A stretch of 64,000 nucleotides of DNA from Promethearchaeota archaeon (GCA_013375475.1 JABXKD010000002.1:1-64000); one strand, 5' to 3'. Positions 15,529 through 25,322 are shown, counted from the stretch's first letter. Numbers and translations are program-made. Notes: generated by a model not told the origin, from the sequence alone.

Positions 15529-17049
15529 TTTTTTTCTTTTGTCTATCTCTAGGTCGATGGACACAACAACATTCCTATCAATTTCTGGATTATACTGGCT
15601 CAAACAGGTTATTCCAACTACGTCTCGAGACTCTAGAATTGCTATTAGGTTAGGATCAGTAACAATTGCTACCGCCCGTTGCCCATTGACATGCGTACCA
15701 ACTAGAACTCCTCTTTTTGGTTGCTCTGATCGATCGTAGATAATAGAATATCCGTCAATAGTAAGCGTACCGTTCGCTTGTTCAATTGGTTCAGGTAATG
15801 TTTGTGCTAAAATAGATTCTTGGATTTTGGAATCATCTCGAACACCCCAATCTTCCTTTGGTGGTTTAGATCCATAGATTCCAATTGATTGTTTAGTGTT
15901 ATACCCTCCATTAGCTATAACCATTATTTTCAGTGAAGGATCGGAGCGTATTAATTCAACAGTGTTGATAATTGCATGTAACGAATAATTACTTAAGGGA
16001 GAGCCAAAATATGGAAGACCTCCTGTAACTGTTAAGTCGCGAGGATCACCCTCTTTAATTCCAAGTTCTTTAATAAAGATTTCTACAATTGAAGGAAAAC
16101 AACTATATAAGTCAAATTTATCAATATCACTTAGTTCTAGGCCCGCTTGTTCCAAAGCTATTCGAGAACCCTCTTTTATTGCAGGGGAACTATCAAGTCT
16201 TGGACGACGATAAATCTGGTTTATATTTTTTAAATCTACTCCTCCCATTATATATATCCAATGTTTTTTATCAATATTAAGTGATTTAGCAATGGCTTCA
16301 CTTGTAAGTATAATTGTTCCCGCTTGATCAACAAAATTATTGGCGCACATACGTTTGGTGTAGGGATATACGACACGACGATTTTCAGGATAAGGAGTCG
16401 CAATTTCTTTAGCACTAAGATATTTTTGAGACCAGCTTAAAGGGTTTTTTGAAGCTACCTTAGAAAAGCGTTCCATTAGTTCTCCCATGTATTCATTATG
16501 CTCCTCAATACTGCGACCAGATGAAGCTCTTAGGGCTGTTTCGAATATTGCGTAAGTAAGTGATGGAAAATATAAGCTATATTTCTTATCAATTTCAGTG
16601 ATATCCCAATTCTCCCCATACATATATTTTGGTGGTTTTTTCTTCGGCCAATGTTTAGGACGCAAACCTTTGAATAGCTTATTAATAGAGTAAGCTGCCT
16701 CTCCACCCGTAATAAGGATACAACGGTGCTTTCCAGAAACTATAGCTTTTACAGCTCGATTAACCAACATTTGAGGACTTTGACCACCATCGGGTAAATA
16801 GATTTTTTCTTTAGGCTGGATATTGAGCTTTTTAGCAAGTTCACCAGGAGCGTCTTCGTATGACCAAGAGCTGATATTTACCATATAAATAGCATCAATA
16901 AAATTGATGATCCTTCTAGCATGTGTGCTTTTTATTGCGTCTTGACCAGTTTTGACCATTAAACTGAGTGAATCAAGAGGTTGAGGGGTACCTTTACGTT
17001 GAGTAAACTGTGCAGCTCCGATTATAATTGGAATATATTTTTTCCCCAT
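15526..17049 (-). CDS. thiolase-like protein (TLP1 type) lacking the nucleophilic cysteine
   Basis: A 507-residue thiolase-fold protein, starting MGKKYIPIIIGAAQFTQR. Where thiolases have the acyl-accepting Cys, the sequence is GGQSPQMLVNRA, with serine and no cysteine. The second half keeps YSCFPSIVEIF and GGLPYFGSPLSNYSLHAI, typical of SCP2-type thiolase-like protein 1. Residues about 420-500 form an added C-terminal domain (GYSIIYDRSEQPKRGVLVGT) as in TLP1. It probably binds CoA esters; classical thiolase activity is doubtful. The frame extends four codons upstream to a TTG, but the ATG has better spacing from AGGAAG. It is divergent from the GTPase gene at 17233. Confidence 0.8.
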   Translation of the reverse strand: MGKKYIPIIIGAAQFTQRKGTPQPLDSLSLMVKTGQDAIKSTHARRIINFIDAIYMVNISSWSYEDAPGELAKKLNIQPKEKIYLPDGGQSPQMLVNRAVKAIVSGKHRCILITGGEAAYSINKLFKGLRPKHWPKKKPPKYMYGENWDITEIDKKYSLYFPSLTYAIFETALRASSGRSIEEHNEYMGELMERFSKVASKNPLSWSQKYLSAKEIATPYPENRRVVYPYTKRMCANNFVDQAGTIILTSEAIAKSLNIDKKHWIYIMGGVDLKNINQIYRRPRLDSSPAIKEGSRIALEQAGLELSDIDKFDLYSCFPSIVEIFIKELGIKEGDPRDLTVTGGLPYFGSPLSNYSLHAIINTVELIRSDPSLKIMVIANGGYNTKQSIGIYGSKPPKEDWGVRDDSKIQESILAQTLPEPIEQANGTLTIDGYSIIYDRSEQPKRGVLVGTHVNGQRAVAIVTDPNLIAILESRDVVGITCLSQYNPEIDRNVVVSIDLEIDKRKK

Positions 17050-17232
17050 GATATGTAACAATCTTCCTAATGTTAGAGTAAATTTTTTATTTTTATTAAA
17101 AATTGGTTAATTTTGGTCATTTCTCTGAACAAAATAAATTAATGACAAAAATTTAAATATCAAATTAACCGTTTAATTCTTGGCGGATATTTTTATCAAT
17201 CCGTGGCGAATTACATATTGAAGTGAAATCTA

Positions 17233-18198
17233 TTGGACGACTCATTATTATTTCGTGAAGAGGAAGGAGATTCTAAAGAAAAAACCTATAAAATTTTGTT
17301 CACAGGTTTGGATGGAGCAGGTAAAACAAGTATAATTTTAGCTTTACAGAGAGAATTTTCAAAAATTGCGTTAGTTGAACCAACGAGGGGTGCTGAAAGG
17401 GACACTTTTAAATTGTTGGGAAGTGAAATTACCGAATGGGATTTAGGAGGTCAAGAAAGTTATCGTGAATCCTACTTAAAAAACCCCGGCAAATATTTCG
17501 ATGAAACAGAAATTGCCATCTATGTTATTGATGTATTAGATGATTCTCGCTTCAAAGAATCTTTAGGTTATCTATATGAAGTCGTTGATAAATTCAAAGA
17601 ATTGAAAATTGAGCCCCTGATTGGTATTTTCTTTCATAAATACGATCCTAAATTAATTCATACCGTTGAAAAACAAATAAAATCCGAAATACTCGCATTA
17701 AACAAAGATATTGTTCATAAGTTGAATTACGAAAAGCTTCAATTCTTTAGAACATCTATATATAATCCTTATAATATCATGAATGCAATGTCTAAAATGT
17801 TACTTAACTTAATTCCAAAAGCAGAGTTATTACAAAAAACGATTGAAAATTTTGCGAGTAAATTAGATTGCGATGGCTTAATCATTACTGACAAAAATTC
17901 GATTATCTTAGGTTCTCGCTTTAGAGATGATGAGTCTAAAAAGCTTTTGAGTAGCACCATAGCGTATTTTTTAACGCTTAACGATGTTTTTGAAGATATG
18001 GAAGTTGACCAACAAGAAGATCAAATAGTTGTCAAAAAAATGGGAAAATATTTCTTGTTCAAACCGATCACTTTAATAACAACCAAGCTACCCTACTATA
18101 TGCTTGTATTAAAGAGCCACGATCCGTCAGGGATCAATTCACTTAACAAAGATTTTAACGCATTTGCTCATATATTCAACGATCTTGTAAATGGTTAA
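17233..18198 (+). CDS. Rag/Arf-like GTPase with a C-terminal roadblock-like domain
   Basis: A 321-residue GTPase. G1 is GLDGAGKTS (25-33), G2 is Thr51, G3 is WDLGGQE (69-75), the G4 position reads HKYD (135-138) instead of NKxD, and G5 is TSIY (174-177). The Gly-Gly-Gln switch is Arf/Gtr-like. Residues about 200-321 (NFASKLDCDGLIITDKN) resemble the roadblock domain through which Rag/Gtr GTPases dimerise. The start must be TTG, as no other start precedes G1. A paralogue lies at 27196-28140. By family analogy it would be a cytosolic switch at membranes. No lipidation site is visible. Confidence 0.85.
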   Translation: MDDSLLFREEEGDSKEKTYKILFTGLDGAGKTSIILALQREFSKIALVEPTRGAERDTFKLLGSEITEWDLGGQESYRESYLKNPGKYFDETEIAIYVIDVLDDSRFKESLGYLYEVVDKFKELKIEPLIGIFFHKYDPKLIHTVEKQIKSEILALNKDIVHKLNYEKLQFFRTSIYNPYNIMNAMSKMLLNLIPKAELLQKTIENFASKLDCDGLIITDKNSIILGSRFRDDESKKLLSSTIAYFLTLNDVFEDMEVDQQEDQIVVKKMGKYFLFKPITLITTKLPYYMLVLKSHDPSGINSLNKDFNAFAHIFNDLVNG

Positions 18199-18449
18199 AT
18201 CTTTTTGTGAAAAGGAAAACAATTAAAACCGTGTAAATACTGTTTAATTCACAAATAATATTCTTTCGTGAGATAATTGGAAGAATTGTATTAATCTTCA
18301 CTTTATAGCTACCTTAAAATTTTAACTTCAAATTAAGTATTGAGAGCATTTAACACTTTGCTTCAAAAATAATAAGAAATAAGAATTAATAAAAAAAATT
18401 AGATTGATATTTTTCCATTCGAAAACTTTTAACGCTCCTTATTTGTAGA

Positions 18450-19481
18450 TTAAATATATCTCTGACTAACGTTCGTTTGAAATATTTGCTCTCTTTGATT
18501 TTGCTGCGTACTCCCTCCTCTTTTTGACACAATATAGAACTGAACTAACGAATCTTCGTGTACAAGAGTATTGCCGCGCCATTTTTTATCCTTCGACTCA
18601 AATTCAACCACGTCGCCAAGACCAATACCTTTCCTTGTTGTGAAATTCAATTTAAGGCTCTGAAACGCCTTGATTAATTGGATATCGCTTAAATCGGAGT
18701 TCTCCTTAACTGGTTTGTCTTTAAATCTTAGCGATTCGATGGCAAACGCTTTGAGGATATCTTTACTCATTGCTGCCCATACATGTGGATTGGCGTAAAA
18801 TTCTATTCCAATAAATTCACCATTGATAAAAGTAGCAATTCCACACTGGTTCTCACTGTTTTTAAACGAGTTTACGATCTTTTCCGTTTCTTCGTCAATG
18901 TTTTCAGTCATTTCTAAATAGCTCTGAGTCGGGGCAATTTTGTTGCTATAATTCATTTCGGTTCTATACGCCTGTATTTCGTTCCATACTGAGCTCTGAC
19001 CAGCAGATGATATGGCTTCGTATGCAACATTAGGATGTAGTCTTGTACTGGAAGACTTGAAACCTTTTCCCTTCCGATAATTCCATCTCGATTGTTCTAC
19101 GCATTTTGCTGGGATCGTGTATTTTTGCTCCATCGCTCCTTTATTGGTACCAGAAATACTTTGCTTCCCTCCTGCTGCTAAAAGGATCGGTTCCCAAATA
19201 GTTCTATCCTGTTTCCCACCGTGAACGGTTACACCAAAAGGGATTAATACTTGTTTATCACTATTATTTATAACTTCTAATTGACTAACCGTATCTGTTT
19301 CATTTATGCTTATTAAGCCGAGTTCTTCAGCTTCTTTAACGCTTATAAATTCTAAGGTTTTACCCTTATAGATTATTGGGATTACAGTCATGTTAGCGTG
19401 AGATTGAGGTTTTCCAAATTCTAAAATTTCTAAAGGATTTTCAAACAACATTTCTACAATTTGAACGCTTTTATTTTTCAT
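18450..19481 (-). CDS. ARPP-1 family protein
   Basis: A 343-residue protein matching the ARPP-1 domain (ARG and rhodanese-phosphatase-superfamily-associated protein). Visible family features are HANMTVIPIIYKG and KEAEELGLISINETD near the start, VLIPFGVTVHGGKQDRT, then IPAKCVEQSRWNY, and VWNEIQAY in the middle. The biochemical role is unknown; the family is predicted to take part in nucleotide- or RNA-linked biological-conflict systems. GGAGG lies eleven bases before the ATG and overlaps the end of the HTH gene three bases upstream, so the two form a coupled operon in which the HTH protein probably controls expression. Confidence 0.75.
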   Translation of the reverse strand: MKNKSVQIVEMLFENPLEILEFGKPQSHANMTVIPIIYKGKTLEFISVKEAEELGLISINETDTVSQLEVINNSDKQVLIPFGVTVHGGKQDRTIWEPILLAAGGKQSISGTNKGAMEQKYTIPAKCVEQSRWNYRKGKGFKSSSTRLHPNVAYEAISSAGQSSVWNEIQAYRTEMNYSNKIAPTQSYLEMTENIDEETEKIVNSFKNSENQCGIATFINGEFIGIEFYANPHVWAAMSKDILKAFAIESLRFKDKPVKENSDLSDIQLIKAFQSLKLNFTTRKGIGLGDVVEFESKDKKWRGNTLVHEDSLVQFYIVSKRGGSTQQNQREQIFQTNVSQRYI

Positions 19482-19484
19482 AAT

Positions 19485-19913
19485 TTAATGTCCTCCTTTT
19501 TTCTTATTTTTGCGTTCTTCTTTATGCTCTTTATCTATATTTACTTCTTCGTAAAGAGGTTCTATAAACTGGTTAGCAATATCCTTACCATTTTTTGTAA
19601 GTTCGACACCATAAGAGATTTTTAACTTTCCATTCTCTGTTACTTTATTAACTATCGCACCCTTCAGTTTTGACGCTTCTTCTTCTGAAACTTCCAATTT
19701 CTGTGTTTTGATAATACCACCTCTTTTTAACGCACCTATGTGATAATTAATGTTTTGGCGTTCAACGTCTAATTTATTTGCTAAATCTACAGGTCGTTGA
19801 GAACTTGTAGAAAGCTCCCTAAGTATGTCTACTCTCATTGGGTTTCGAAATACAAGACCCACTTTTTCAAAGATTGGTTTTTTTTTTTCTTTTTTTCCAT
19901 TTTTTTCAGGCAT
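19485..19913 (-). CDS. ArsR-like winged-helix regulator
   Basis: A 142-residue protein with a basic N-terminus, an ArsR/HTH_20-type winged helix at residues about 15-85 (RNPMRVDILRELSTSSQRPV, DLANKLDVERQNINYHIGAL) and a charged C-terminal tail. No metal-binding cysteines are seen, so metal sensing is unlikely. It is the first gene of a two-gene unit with the ARPP-1 protein (gap three bases) and is most simply an autoregulator of that unit. Confidence 0.8.
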   Translation of the reverse strand: MPEKNGKKEKKKPIFEKVGLVFRNPMRVDILRELSTSSQRPVDLANKLDVERQNINYHIGALKRGGIIKTQKLEVSEEEASKLKGAIVNKVTENGKLKISYGVELTKNGKDIANQFIEPLYEEVNIDKEHKEERKNKKKGGH

Positions 19914-20137
19914 AAAAAATCACAATACTTTTTTTACTGTAAAAAATCTTTTTACTATAAAAATTATTATTACTTTTTCTATTTAAATGTTTGCATAGAA
20001 TCCTTTTTTTTTTACAAAAATTTATCAAAATTAGAGTAGAAGAAGGGTAATTAAGTATCTCATATTAAAACTAAAAACTTAAAAATTTTATTAAATATGG
20101 ATACAAACTATTTTTTGAGCGAAATATTTCGAAGGAT

Positions 20138-20311
20138 TTAAACTTCTGCTAACATTTTTAATGTATTTTTCTGCCTATTTTCTATATTTTCTACATTTTC
20201 GAAGTTACTTCTTTTTAAAAACAGCTTCAAGTATTTGTGCTCGTTTTTCGTTATCTTTAACGATTGCAGAAATCTAGAATGACGATAAATATTCCAATCA
20301 GTACTTTGCAT
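20138..20311 (-). CDS. candidate 57-residue protein or gene remnant
   Basis: A short frame starting MQSTDWNIYRHSRFLQSLK and ending QKNTLKMLAEV with a composition like real basic helical protein. An in-frame stop lies just upstream of the ATG and no ribosome site is visible, so it may be the preserved end of a longer degraded gene. It is the only coding-like signal in the 602-base gap 19914-20515, apart from the promoter at 20485. Confidence 0.35.
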   Translation of the reverse strand: MQSTDWNIYRHSRFLQSLKITKNEHKYLKLFLKRSNFENVENIENRQKNTLKMLAEV

Positions 20312-20484
20312 GGTACCATTGAAATGTTAGATCAGGATTATAAAGAAGATGAGTATGAGAGTTTTCTATTAATTCGGGTTATAATAACAAATAAGATAGA
20401 TTTCGAATAATTTAACTTGGTTCATTCTTTTTCTAACGAAACTAGTTAAGTTTTATTAACGCGTTCAGTCAGATTTAATTCATG

Positions 20485-20496
20485 AGATTTAAATAG
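20485..20496 (+). promoter_or_regulatory. TATA element for the acyl-CoA synthetase gene
   Basis: AGATTTAAATAG is centred about 25 bases before the ATG at 20516. This spacing places transcription initiation at or next to that ATG, so the mRNA is probably leaderless. If translation instead starts at the next ATG (20531) there would be a 15-base leader. Confidence 0.5.
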
Positions 20497-20515
20497 AAAA
20501 AAATTACATAAATGC

Positions 20516-21994
20516 ATGTTATTGGTAAATATGGATATAATAGATGTGTTTTTACACCCAAAATCTGTTGCTGTCATTGGAGCTTCGAAAAAGTTCACAA
20601 AAGGCGGATTTCGAATCACTACAAACCTTGTAACTAATAACTACAAAGGAAAGGTTTATCTTGTTAATCCAAACGCAGATGGTAAACTATACGATTTAGA
20701 ATTCAAAAAATCAATTTTAGATATTGAGGGAGATGTCGATATTGCGATATTTTACGTTCCAAATCGATTTATTCCTGACCTATTAAAAGACTGCATAAAA
20801 AAAGGGGTTAAAGGTGCGATTATTGAAGCATCGGGGTTCGAAGAAGTCGGTGACAAAGGATTAGAATTGAAAAAAAAAGTGATTGAAATAACGCAAAATT
20901 TCACTAAAATCAGAGTTGTAGGACCTAATTGTATGGGACTTAGTACTATTGATGGCGATAGCGACAGCGAAGAAAAAGAAGCATTCTTGACCGGATTTGG
21001 CGTTTTTTCTACTTTTAAGAGGGGTAATATTGGAATTATAAGTCAATCCGGAATGTTGAATGGGGGATATCTAATGCATTTAATGACGCAATATCCAAAT
21101 TTAGGATTTAGATATTCTTGTTCTGTTGGAAATAAAACGGATTTGAGCGAAATAGAATTTTTAGAATATATGATAAAGGACGATACTGTGAACGTTATTG
21201 CTATTTATTTAGAATCGTTTAAAGATCCAAGAAAATTTATTGAATTGTGTAAAAAAGCCAAAACTATGCCAAACAAAACTATCCTTTTGTTAAGAGGGGG
21301 AATCACCAGCCAAGGTCAAAAAGCAACTCTTAGTCATACGGGATCTATGGCTGAAAATGCTCGGTTAATAAACGGAATTATTAAGCAATCAGGATCAATT
21401 CAAGTAAATAGTTTTTACGAATTATTTCAGTACGCTCGTTCATTTTCAATGATGTATAAAACTGGAAAAACCTTCCCTAAGAAGGGTAACGTTTCATTTG
21501 TGGCAGGTTCTGGTGGTGCTGGGACGATTACTGCTGATCTTACAATGAAATATGGTTTAACACTTCCAGTTCTAGAAGACCAAACCTATAGTGTCCTTGT
21601 TAATGTTTTTCCCGATTGGATGCCGCCAAATCGATTCGCATTTGTAGATATTTGGCCAGCTATGGAAAAAGCTATGATGAACAATATAAATCCCGGAGAT
21701 GTGTCAAGTCAAGTCTATAAAGCTTTAGTAAGCGATCCTAATATAGAAGGAATCTTTAACATGCAATTTTGCTCAAAACAATTCAAAGGGATGAGCAACA
21801 TTAAGGAAATCATTAAAATTGCTGAAAATTCTCATAAACCATTTTACTTTTGGTTAGTGGGAGATGCGAAGGAAGTCCAGAGAATTTCAAATCAGTTAGG
21901 GAAGCATCAAATTCCTAATTTTCCTAGTTTGGAAGAAATGGTAAAAAATTTCAGCATTTTAGTTCGAGAGTCAAAAAATACAAGTGGTGTTTGA
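20516..21994 (+). CDS. NDP-forming acyl-CoA synthetase, alpha-type
   Basis: A 492-residue protein with the CoA-binding Rossmann domain (FLHPKSVAVIGASKKFTKGG) at the N-terminus. Succinyl-CoA-synthetase-like ligase domains follow (VVGPNCMGLSTIDG, GIISQSGMLNGGYL, SVGNKTDLSEIEFLEYM). The phosphohistidine motif SHTGSMA is present. These enzymes interconvert acyl-CoA plus ADP and phosphate with acid, CoA and ATP. The ATP-grasp (beta) domains are absent, so a separate beta subunit must be encoded elsewhere; none is in this window. An ATG five codons in (MDIIDVFLHPKSV) is an equally likely start. The acyl substrate cannot be told. Confidence 0.85.
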   Translation: MLLVNMDIIDVFLHPKSVAVIGASKKFTKGGFRITTNLVTNNYKGKVYLVNPNADGKLYDLEFKKSILDIEGDVDIAIFYVPNRFIPDLLKDCIKKGVKGAIIEASGFEEVGDKGLELKKKVIEITQNFTKIRVVGPNCMGLSTIDGDSDSEEKEAFLTGFGVFSTFKRGNIGIISQSGMLNGGYLMHLMTQYPNLGFRYSCSVGNKTDLSEIEFLEYMIKDDTVNVIAIYLESFKDPRKFIELCKKAKTMPNKTILLLRGGITSQGQKATLSHTGSMAENARLINGIIKQSGSIQVNSFYELFQYARSFSMMYKTGKTFPKKGNVSFVAGSGGAGTITADLTMKYGLTLPVLEDQTYSVLVNVFPDWMPPNRFAFVDIWPAMEKAMMNNINPGDVSSQVYKALVSDPNIEGIFNMQFCSKQFKGMSNIKEIIKIAENSHKPFYFWLVGDAKEVQRISNQLGKHQIPNFPSLEEMVKNFSILVRESKNTSGV

Positions 21995-22086
21995 TTCCTA
22001 AATACGCACTATATTTTTTTCGCTTAAAAAAAAGAATAAAATACTCAACCCTAAAACCTTAAGATTTCAAGACTGAGAATTAAAAT

Positions 22087-22797
22087 CTAAATTTCTACTT
22101 TATATTTTTGTAGTTTCCAAGCTCCGAATCCTTGAATTAAAAAGCAGAGTAAAAAGGAGTATTGAGAGAATTTTTGCATGGAAGCTTGTATTATTAGTCC
22201 GTCTAACGTAATGGATTCTGGTATAGTGATTAAAACTATGGTATAAATAACTACAATAATTAACAGAGCGATATATACAAAACCGTATAAATTTGGGTAA
22301 TCTTTATTGTTTAGAACGGCAATAGTAAAAAAAATTATACCAAGTATACCAGTAATATTAAACAAATTTGAAAAGATCAAATGCGTTCTATCAAAAAGGT
22401 CCCAAGGAGTGAGAATTGTAGCGATCAAAAAGCCACCAGACACTAAACAAATTAAAGCACCTATTTTGGCTATTAAATACTGCCTTTTATCGTTTTTAAA
22501 ATATGACGAGATTACGAAAGCAAAGGGGATAAACGAAAGACTTAATATCAACGCTGTAATTGTAAATATTGTAAAGGAAACAACATTCGAAGCTCCTGAA
22601 AGCGCTATAATACGACCTAAATCACTAAAAAAATTACCCCAAAAATAATATCCTGGACTTAGAGGATCTATCATGGTACCTCCTGCATAAAATACCATAG
22701 CTACAGCTGTTAATACTATATATTGAGCGGGACCGAATATTACAAATAATGAAGCAAACATTTTCCAATTTTTAATTAACTTCAATAAAACCACCAA
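22087..22797 (-). CDS. six- or seven-helix membrane protein, DUF998-like
   Basis: A 236-residue membrane protein with six or seven hydrophobic helices. The segment SPGYYFWGNFFSDLGRI resembles the conserved short loop of DUF998-type membrane proteins. Later loops contain TPWDLFDRTHLIFSNLFN, also typical of that group. Function unknown. The start is uncertain: the longest frame uses TTG, with other TTG and ATG choices within the first 13 codons. The following gene on the same strand is another membrane protein. Confidence 0.55.
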   Translation of the reverse strand: MVVLLKLIKNWKMFASLFVIFGPAQYIVLTAVAMVFYAGGTMIDPLSPGYYFWGNFFSDLGRIIALSGASNVVSFTIFTITALILSLSFIPFAFVISSYFKNDKRQYLIAKIGALICLVSGGFLIATILTPWDLFDRTHLIFSNLFNITGILGIIFFTIAVLNNKDYPNLYGFVYIALLIIVVIYTIVLITIPESITLDGLIIQASMQKFSQYSFLLCFLIQGFGAWKLQKYKVEI

Positions 22798-22930
22798 ATG
22801 GTTAATTCTTATTATATTTTTAAACTAACATTTTTAAAGCTCGAAAATAATTACACCTAACTAAAAAATCTATTTTCTAAAAATCAAAAAAAAGAGTAGA
22901 TTTACAATATTTTAGCTCCTTAGAATGACC

Positions 22931-23752
22931 TTACTTGGCGTATTTTGGTTTGGAGATGAATCCAATAAATATTAATAAATTGACACCTATATCGATTAAT
23001 TCAGCAAAAATGCCCAAAGAAAGATCGGTATTAATTAGGATTGTCCGTATCAAATTCGATATCAGAAAACAAATAAAAGCAATTCCAATTATCAATCCGT
23101 TTGCTTGAACGAGACGCTTATTTTTGTACATGAACAAAAACATGAAAGCAATTGCAATGTAAATTAATATGGTAACGAAGGGAAACACTAGATTAAGAAA
23201 ATCCACTGACGGTGCTAGGATAATAACCAATGTTGTCACCAAAACATAGCCTAGCATAATTCTTAATCGCAACTTGTTAAATTGCTTCTTATTCATCTCT
23301 TTATTTTTATTCATATTAATATATATAAGAATTGCGTCTAAACCAATATACAATATAGGCATTAAATTCACAATTATTACGAAAAACCTGACCTTTGCTA
23401 AAAGTAAGATAAGTTCGGAAGGAAATGCACCGGAGATAAACACTAAATTAAAGAAGAGATCGTAGATTTTTGCACAAGTTAATATTCCAAAAAAGGATCC
23501 AAATAAAAAGTAGGCGTCTGATATGTATATAGCTTCTTGTCTTAACCATTTCCGAAATAGAACGAACGACATAATTCCAAGTATAAAAACTCTTGAGATT
23601 ATTGCGACTACTCCAATCCATAGACCTTCATTGCTAAGAATAATAGTAATTAAATCAGACCAATACAAAGAATATAAAATGCTAAAGACGATCGCTAAAA
23701 CGATAATCACGGTAAAAATGCTATATAGAAACTTTTTCTTTTTACTTTCCAT
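22931..23752 (-). CDS. seven-helix membrane protein of unknown function
   Basis: A 273-residue protein with a basic start (MESKKKKFLYS) and about seven transmembrane segments. A lysine- and asparagine-rich cytosolic loop (MNKNKEMNKKQFNKLRL) precedes the fifth. The C-terminus is short and basic. No retinal lysine motif or other family signature is clear. It lies 134 bases upstream of the DUF998-like gene on the same strand and is divergent from the longin-like gene at 23949. Confidence 0.6.
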   Translation of the reverse strand: MESKKKKFLYSIFTVIIVLAIVFSILYSLYWSDLITIILSNEGLWIGVVAIISRVFILGIMSFVLFRKWLRQEAIYISDAYFLFGSFFGILTCAKIYDLFFNLVFISGAFPSELILLLAKVRFFVIIVNLMPILYIGLDAILIYINMNKNKEMNKKQFNKLRLRIMLGYVLVTTLVIILAPSVDFLNLVFPFVTILIYIAIAFMFLFMYKNKRLVQANGLIIGIAFICFLISNLIRTILINTDLSLGIFAELIDIGVNLLIFIGFISKPKYAK

Positions 23753-23948
23753 TTTTTACAACCTTTTGACTTTAGACAAGATAATTCTATTTTAATATGA
23801 TGTTAAAATATCTTATCTGTTCTAAACATTATTTTGTAAAATTCTTTTAAAAACCCTCTTTTTTTTTCTTTTAACTTAATTTTAAGAAGAAGAATTTCCA
23901 TTATTTTAGAAATAATATAGCAATATAAAAATAATTTTATAGTTTTTT

Positions 23949-25322
23949 ATGGTTTACTTTAAGATAAATGGATTAGGATATAATTGCGGGTATAACGAGA
24001 ATAAGTGTCCAAACGAGAAGGAATCTTGTATAGAATGTATTAAAGCGCGGTTAAAGGAATTAGGGTTCGAATTCGACTCAACGATAGAGATAATTAAAGT
24101 AGATTCTATTGAAAAGCAGCTGAAATTGGAAAGAGAAACGATATGGCGGAAATTCTTAGATGTATTAAATATTAAGCACATAATTGTAATGGATAAAGGA
24201 TCAGGTCTAACCCTCTTAAACTATGCAGTCTCAGGAGTCGATATTGACGCTAATTTGTTGACTGGCTTTATTCAAGCTAACATTACATTTTCCGAATCGG
24301 GAGAAGTGTCGGATCAATATCTTATACCTTCATTTGAATACAATTATTATGAATTTCAATACAAAAGCTTTAACATTCTACTCAAGGATGGAGATTATGT
24401 AAGAGTATGCTTAATACTAGATCACAAAGCTTCTAATAAACTGAAAAGTCATACTTTTCGATTTGTAGAAGGGTTTGAACACTCTTTCGAAAATGAGCTT
24501 ATTATCTTTCAAGATACTGGTGGTATTGAAACTAATAATATGATTAATGCTATTGTTGAATCTTTTAATATTAGTCTTATGTTTCCAATGACTTTAGAGC
24601 ATTCAATTCCTCCCTATGAATTAGAAAAAGTTAAAAGAAGCGTAATACAGAAAGCAATCTATAATCTCGCAAATGAAATGCTTGCGGTGAAGCCCTTCTT
24701 TTTCATTTATAATATGCTTAAACGTCTTAAGAAAATCGTTAATATCGAAGACGAAGTCGTTATTTATGAAATTCACCAGCTATTGGAAAGACGCGTATTC
24801 AAACCTACATCAATAGAAGCTATGGCAAATAATATAGAATCAGTCCAAGAGGCCGATCAAAAAAAAGAGATGAAAACAAGCTCAATATCTTCAATTATTA
24901 TGAGTGATACAGATATCGATGAGTTAAAAGATCGATTAGAATTTATGGATGAGTATACAGCACATAAGTTAATTAAGGAAATAATGCGAAAAGCAAAAGC
25001 AGCGGAAAGGGATTCAACTTATCAGATTCCCATAAACGAGTACAATAAAGCCCTTTACATAGCACAAGATTTTAAATTCAAAGACGAAGTTAATAAGCTT
25101 TCTCGAAAAATTTTCGATCTAGAACATAAATTCAAAAACATAGAATTAGATTTCAATATTGAAAAAGCAGAAAATGCTGAGAAATACGGAGATTTTATTA
25201 ATAGTATTAATTATTTCCAAAAAGCTTTAGAAATTCTTGATGGTTTTAAAGTATATAATATAATTGATCCTAGGATAAAGAAATTCAAGAAAAAAATATT
25301 GAAGCTTAGGGATGAAATTTAA
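23949..25322 (+). CDS. longin-like/TPR protein next to a Rab-type GTPase
   Basis: A 457-residue protein of three parts. The N-terminus has four cysteines (C13, C20, C27, C30) that could bind a metal. Residues about 75-215 read like a longin or roadblock-type profile: IKHIIVMDKGSGLTLLNYAV, then a segment ending LLTGFIQANITF. Residues about 230-457 are helical, ending in a TPR-like hairpin (EKYGDFINSINYFQKALEIL). Longin-type domains often bind or activate small GTPases, and a Rab-like GTPase gene starts 132 bases downstream on the same strand. The domain call comes from pattern only. The ATG at 23949 has no clear ribosome site. Confidence 0.6.
   Translation: MVYFKINGLGYNCGYNENKCPNEKESCIECIKARLKELGFEFDSTIEIIKVDSIEKQLKLERETIWRKFLDVLNIKHIIVMDKGSGLTLLNYAVSGVDIDANLLTGFIQANITFSESGEVSDQYLIPSFEYNYYEFQYKSFNILLKDGDYVRVCLILDHKASNKLKSHTFRFVEGFEHSFENELIIFQDTGGIETNNMINAIVESFNISLMFPMTLEHSIPPYELEKVKRSVIQKAIYNLANEMLAVKPFFFIYNMLKRLKKIVNIEDEVVIYEIHQLLERRVFKPTSIEAMANNIESVQEADQKKEMKTSSISSIIMSDTDIDELKDRLEFMDEYTAHKLIKEIMRKAKAAERDSTYQIPINEYNKALYIAQDFKFKDEVNKLSRKIFDLEHKFKNIELDFNIEKAENAEKYGDFINSINYFQKALEILDGFKVYNIIDPRIKKFKKKILKLRDEI

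Noticed and set aside
20279-20410. A 43-codon plus-strand frame before the acyl-CoA synthetase
   Set aside because: It has no ribosome site and lies partly antisense to the better 57-codon frame at 20138-20311.
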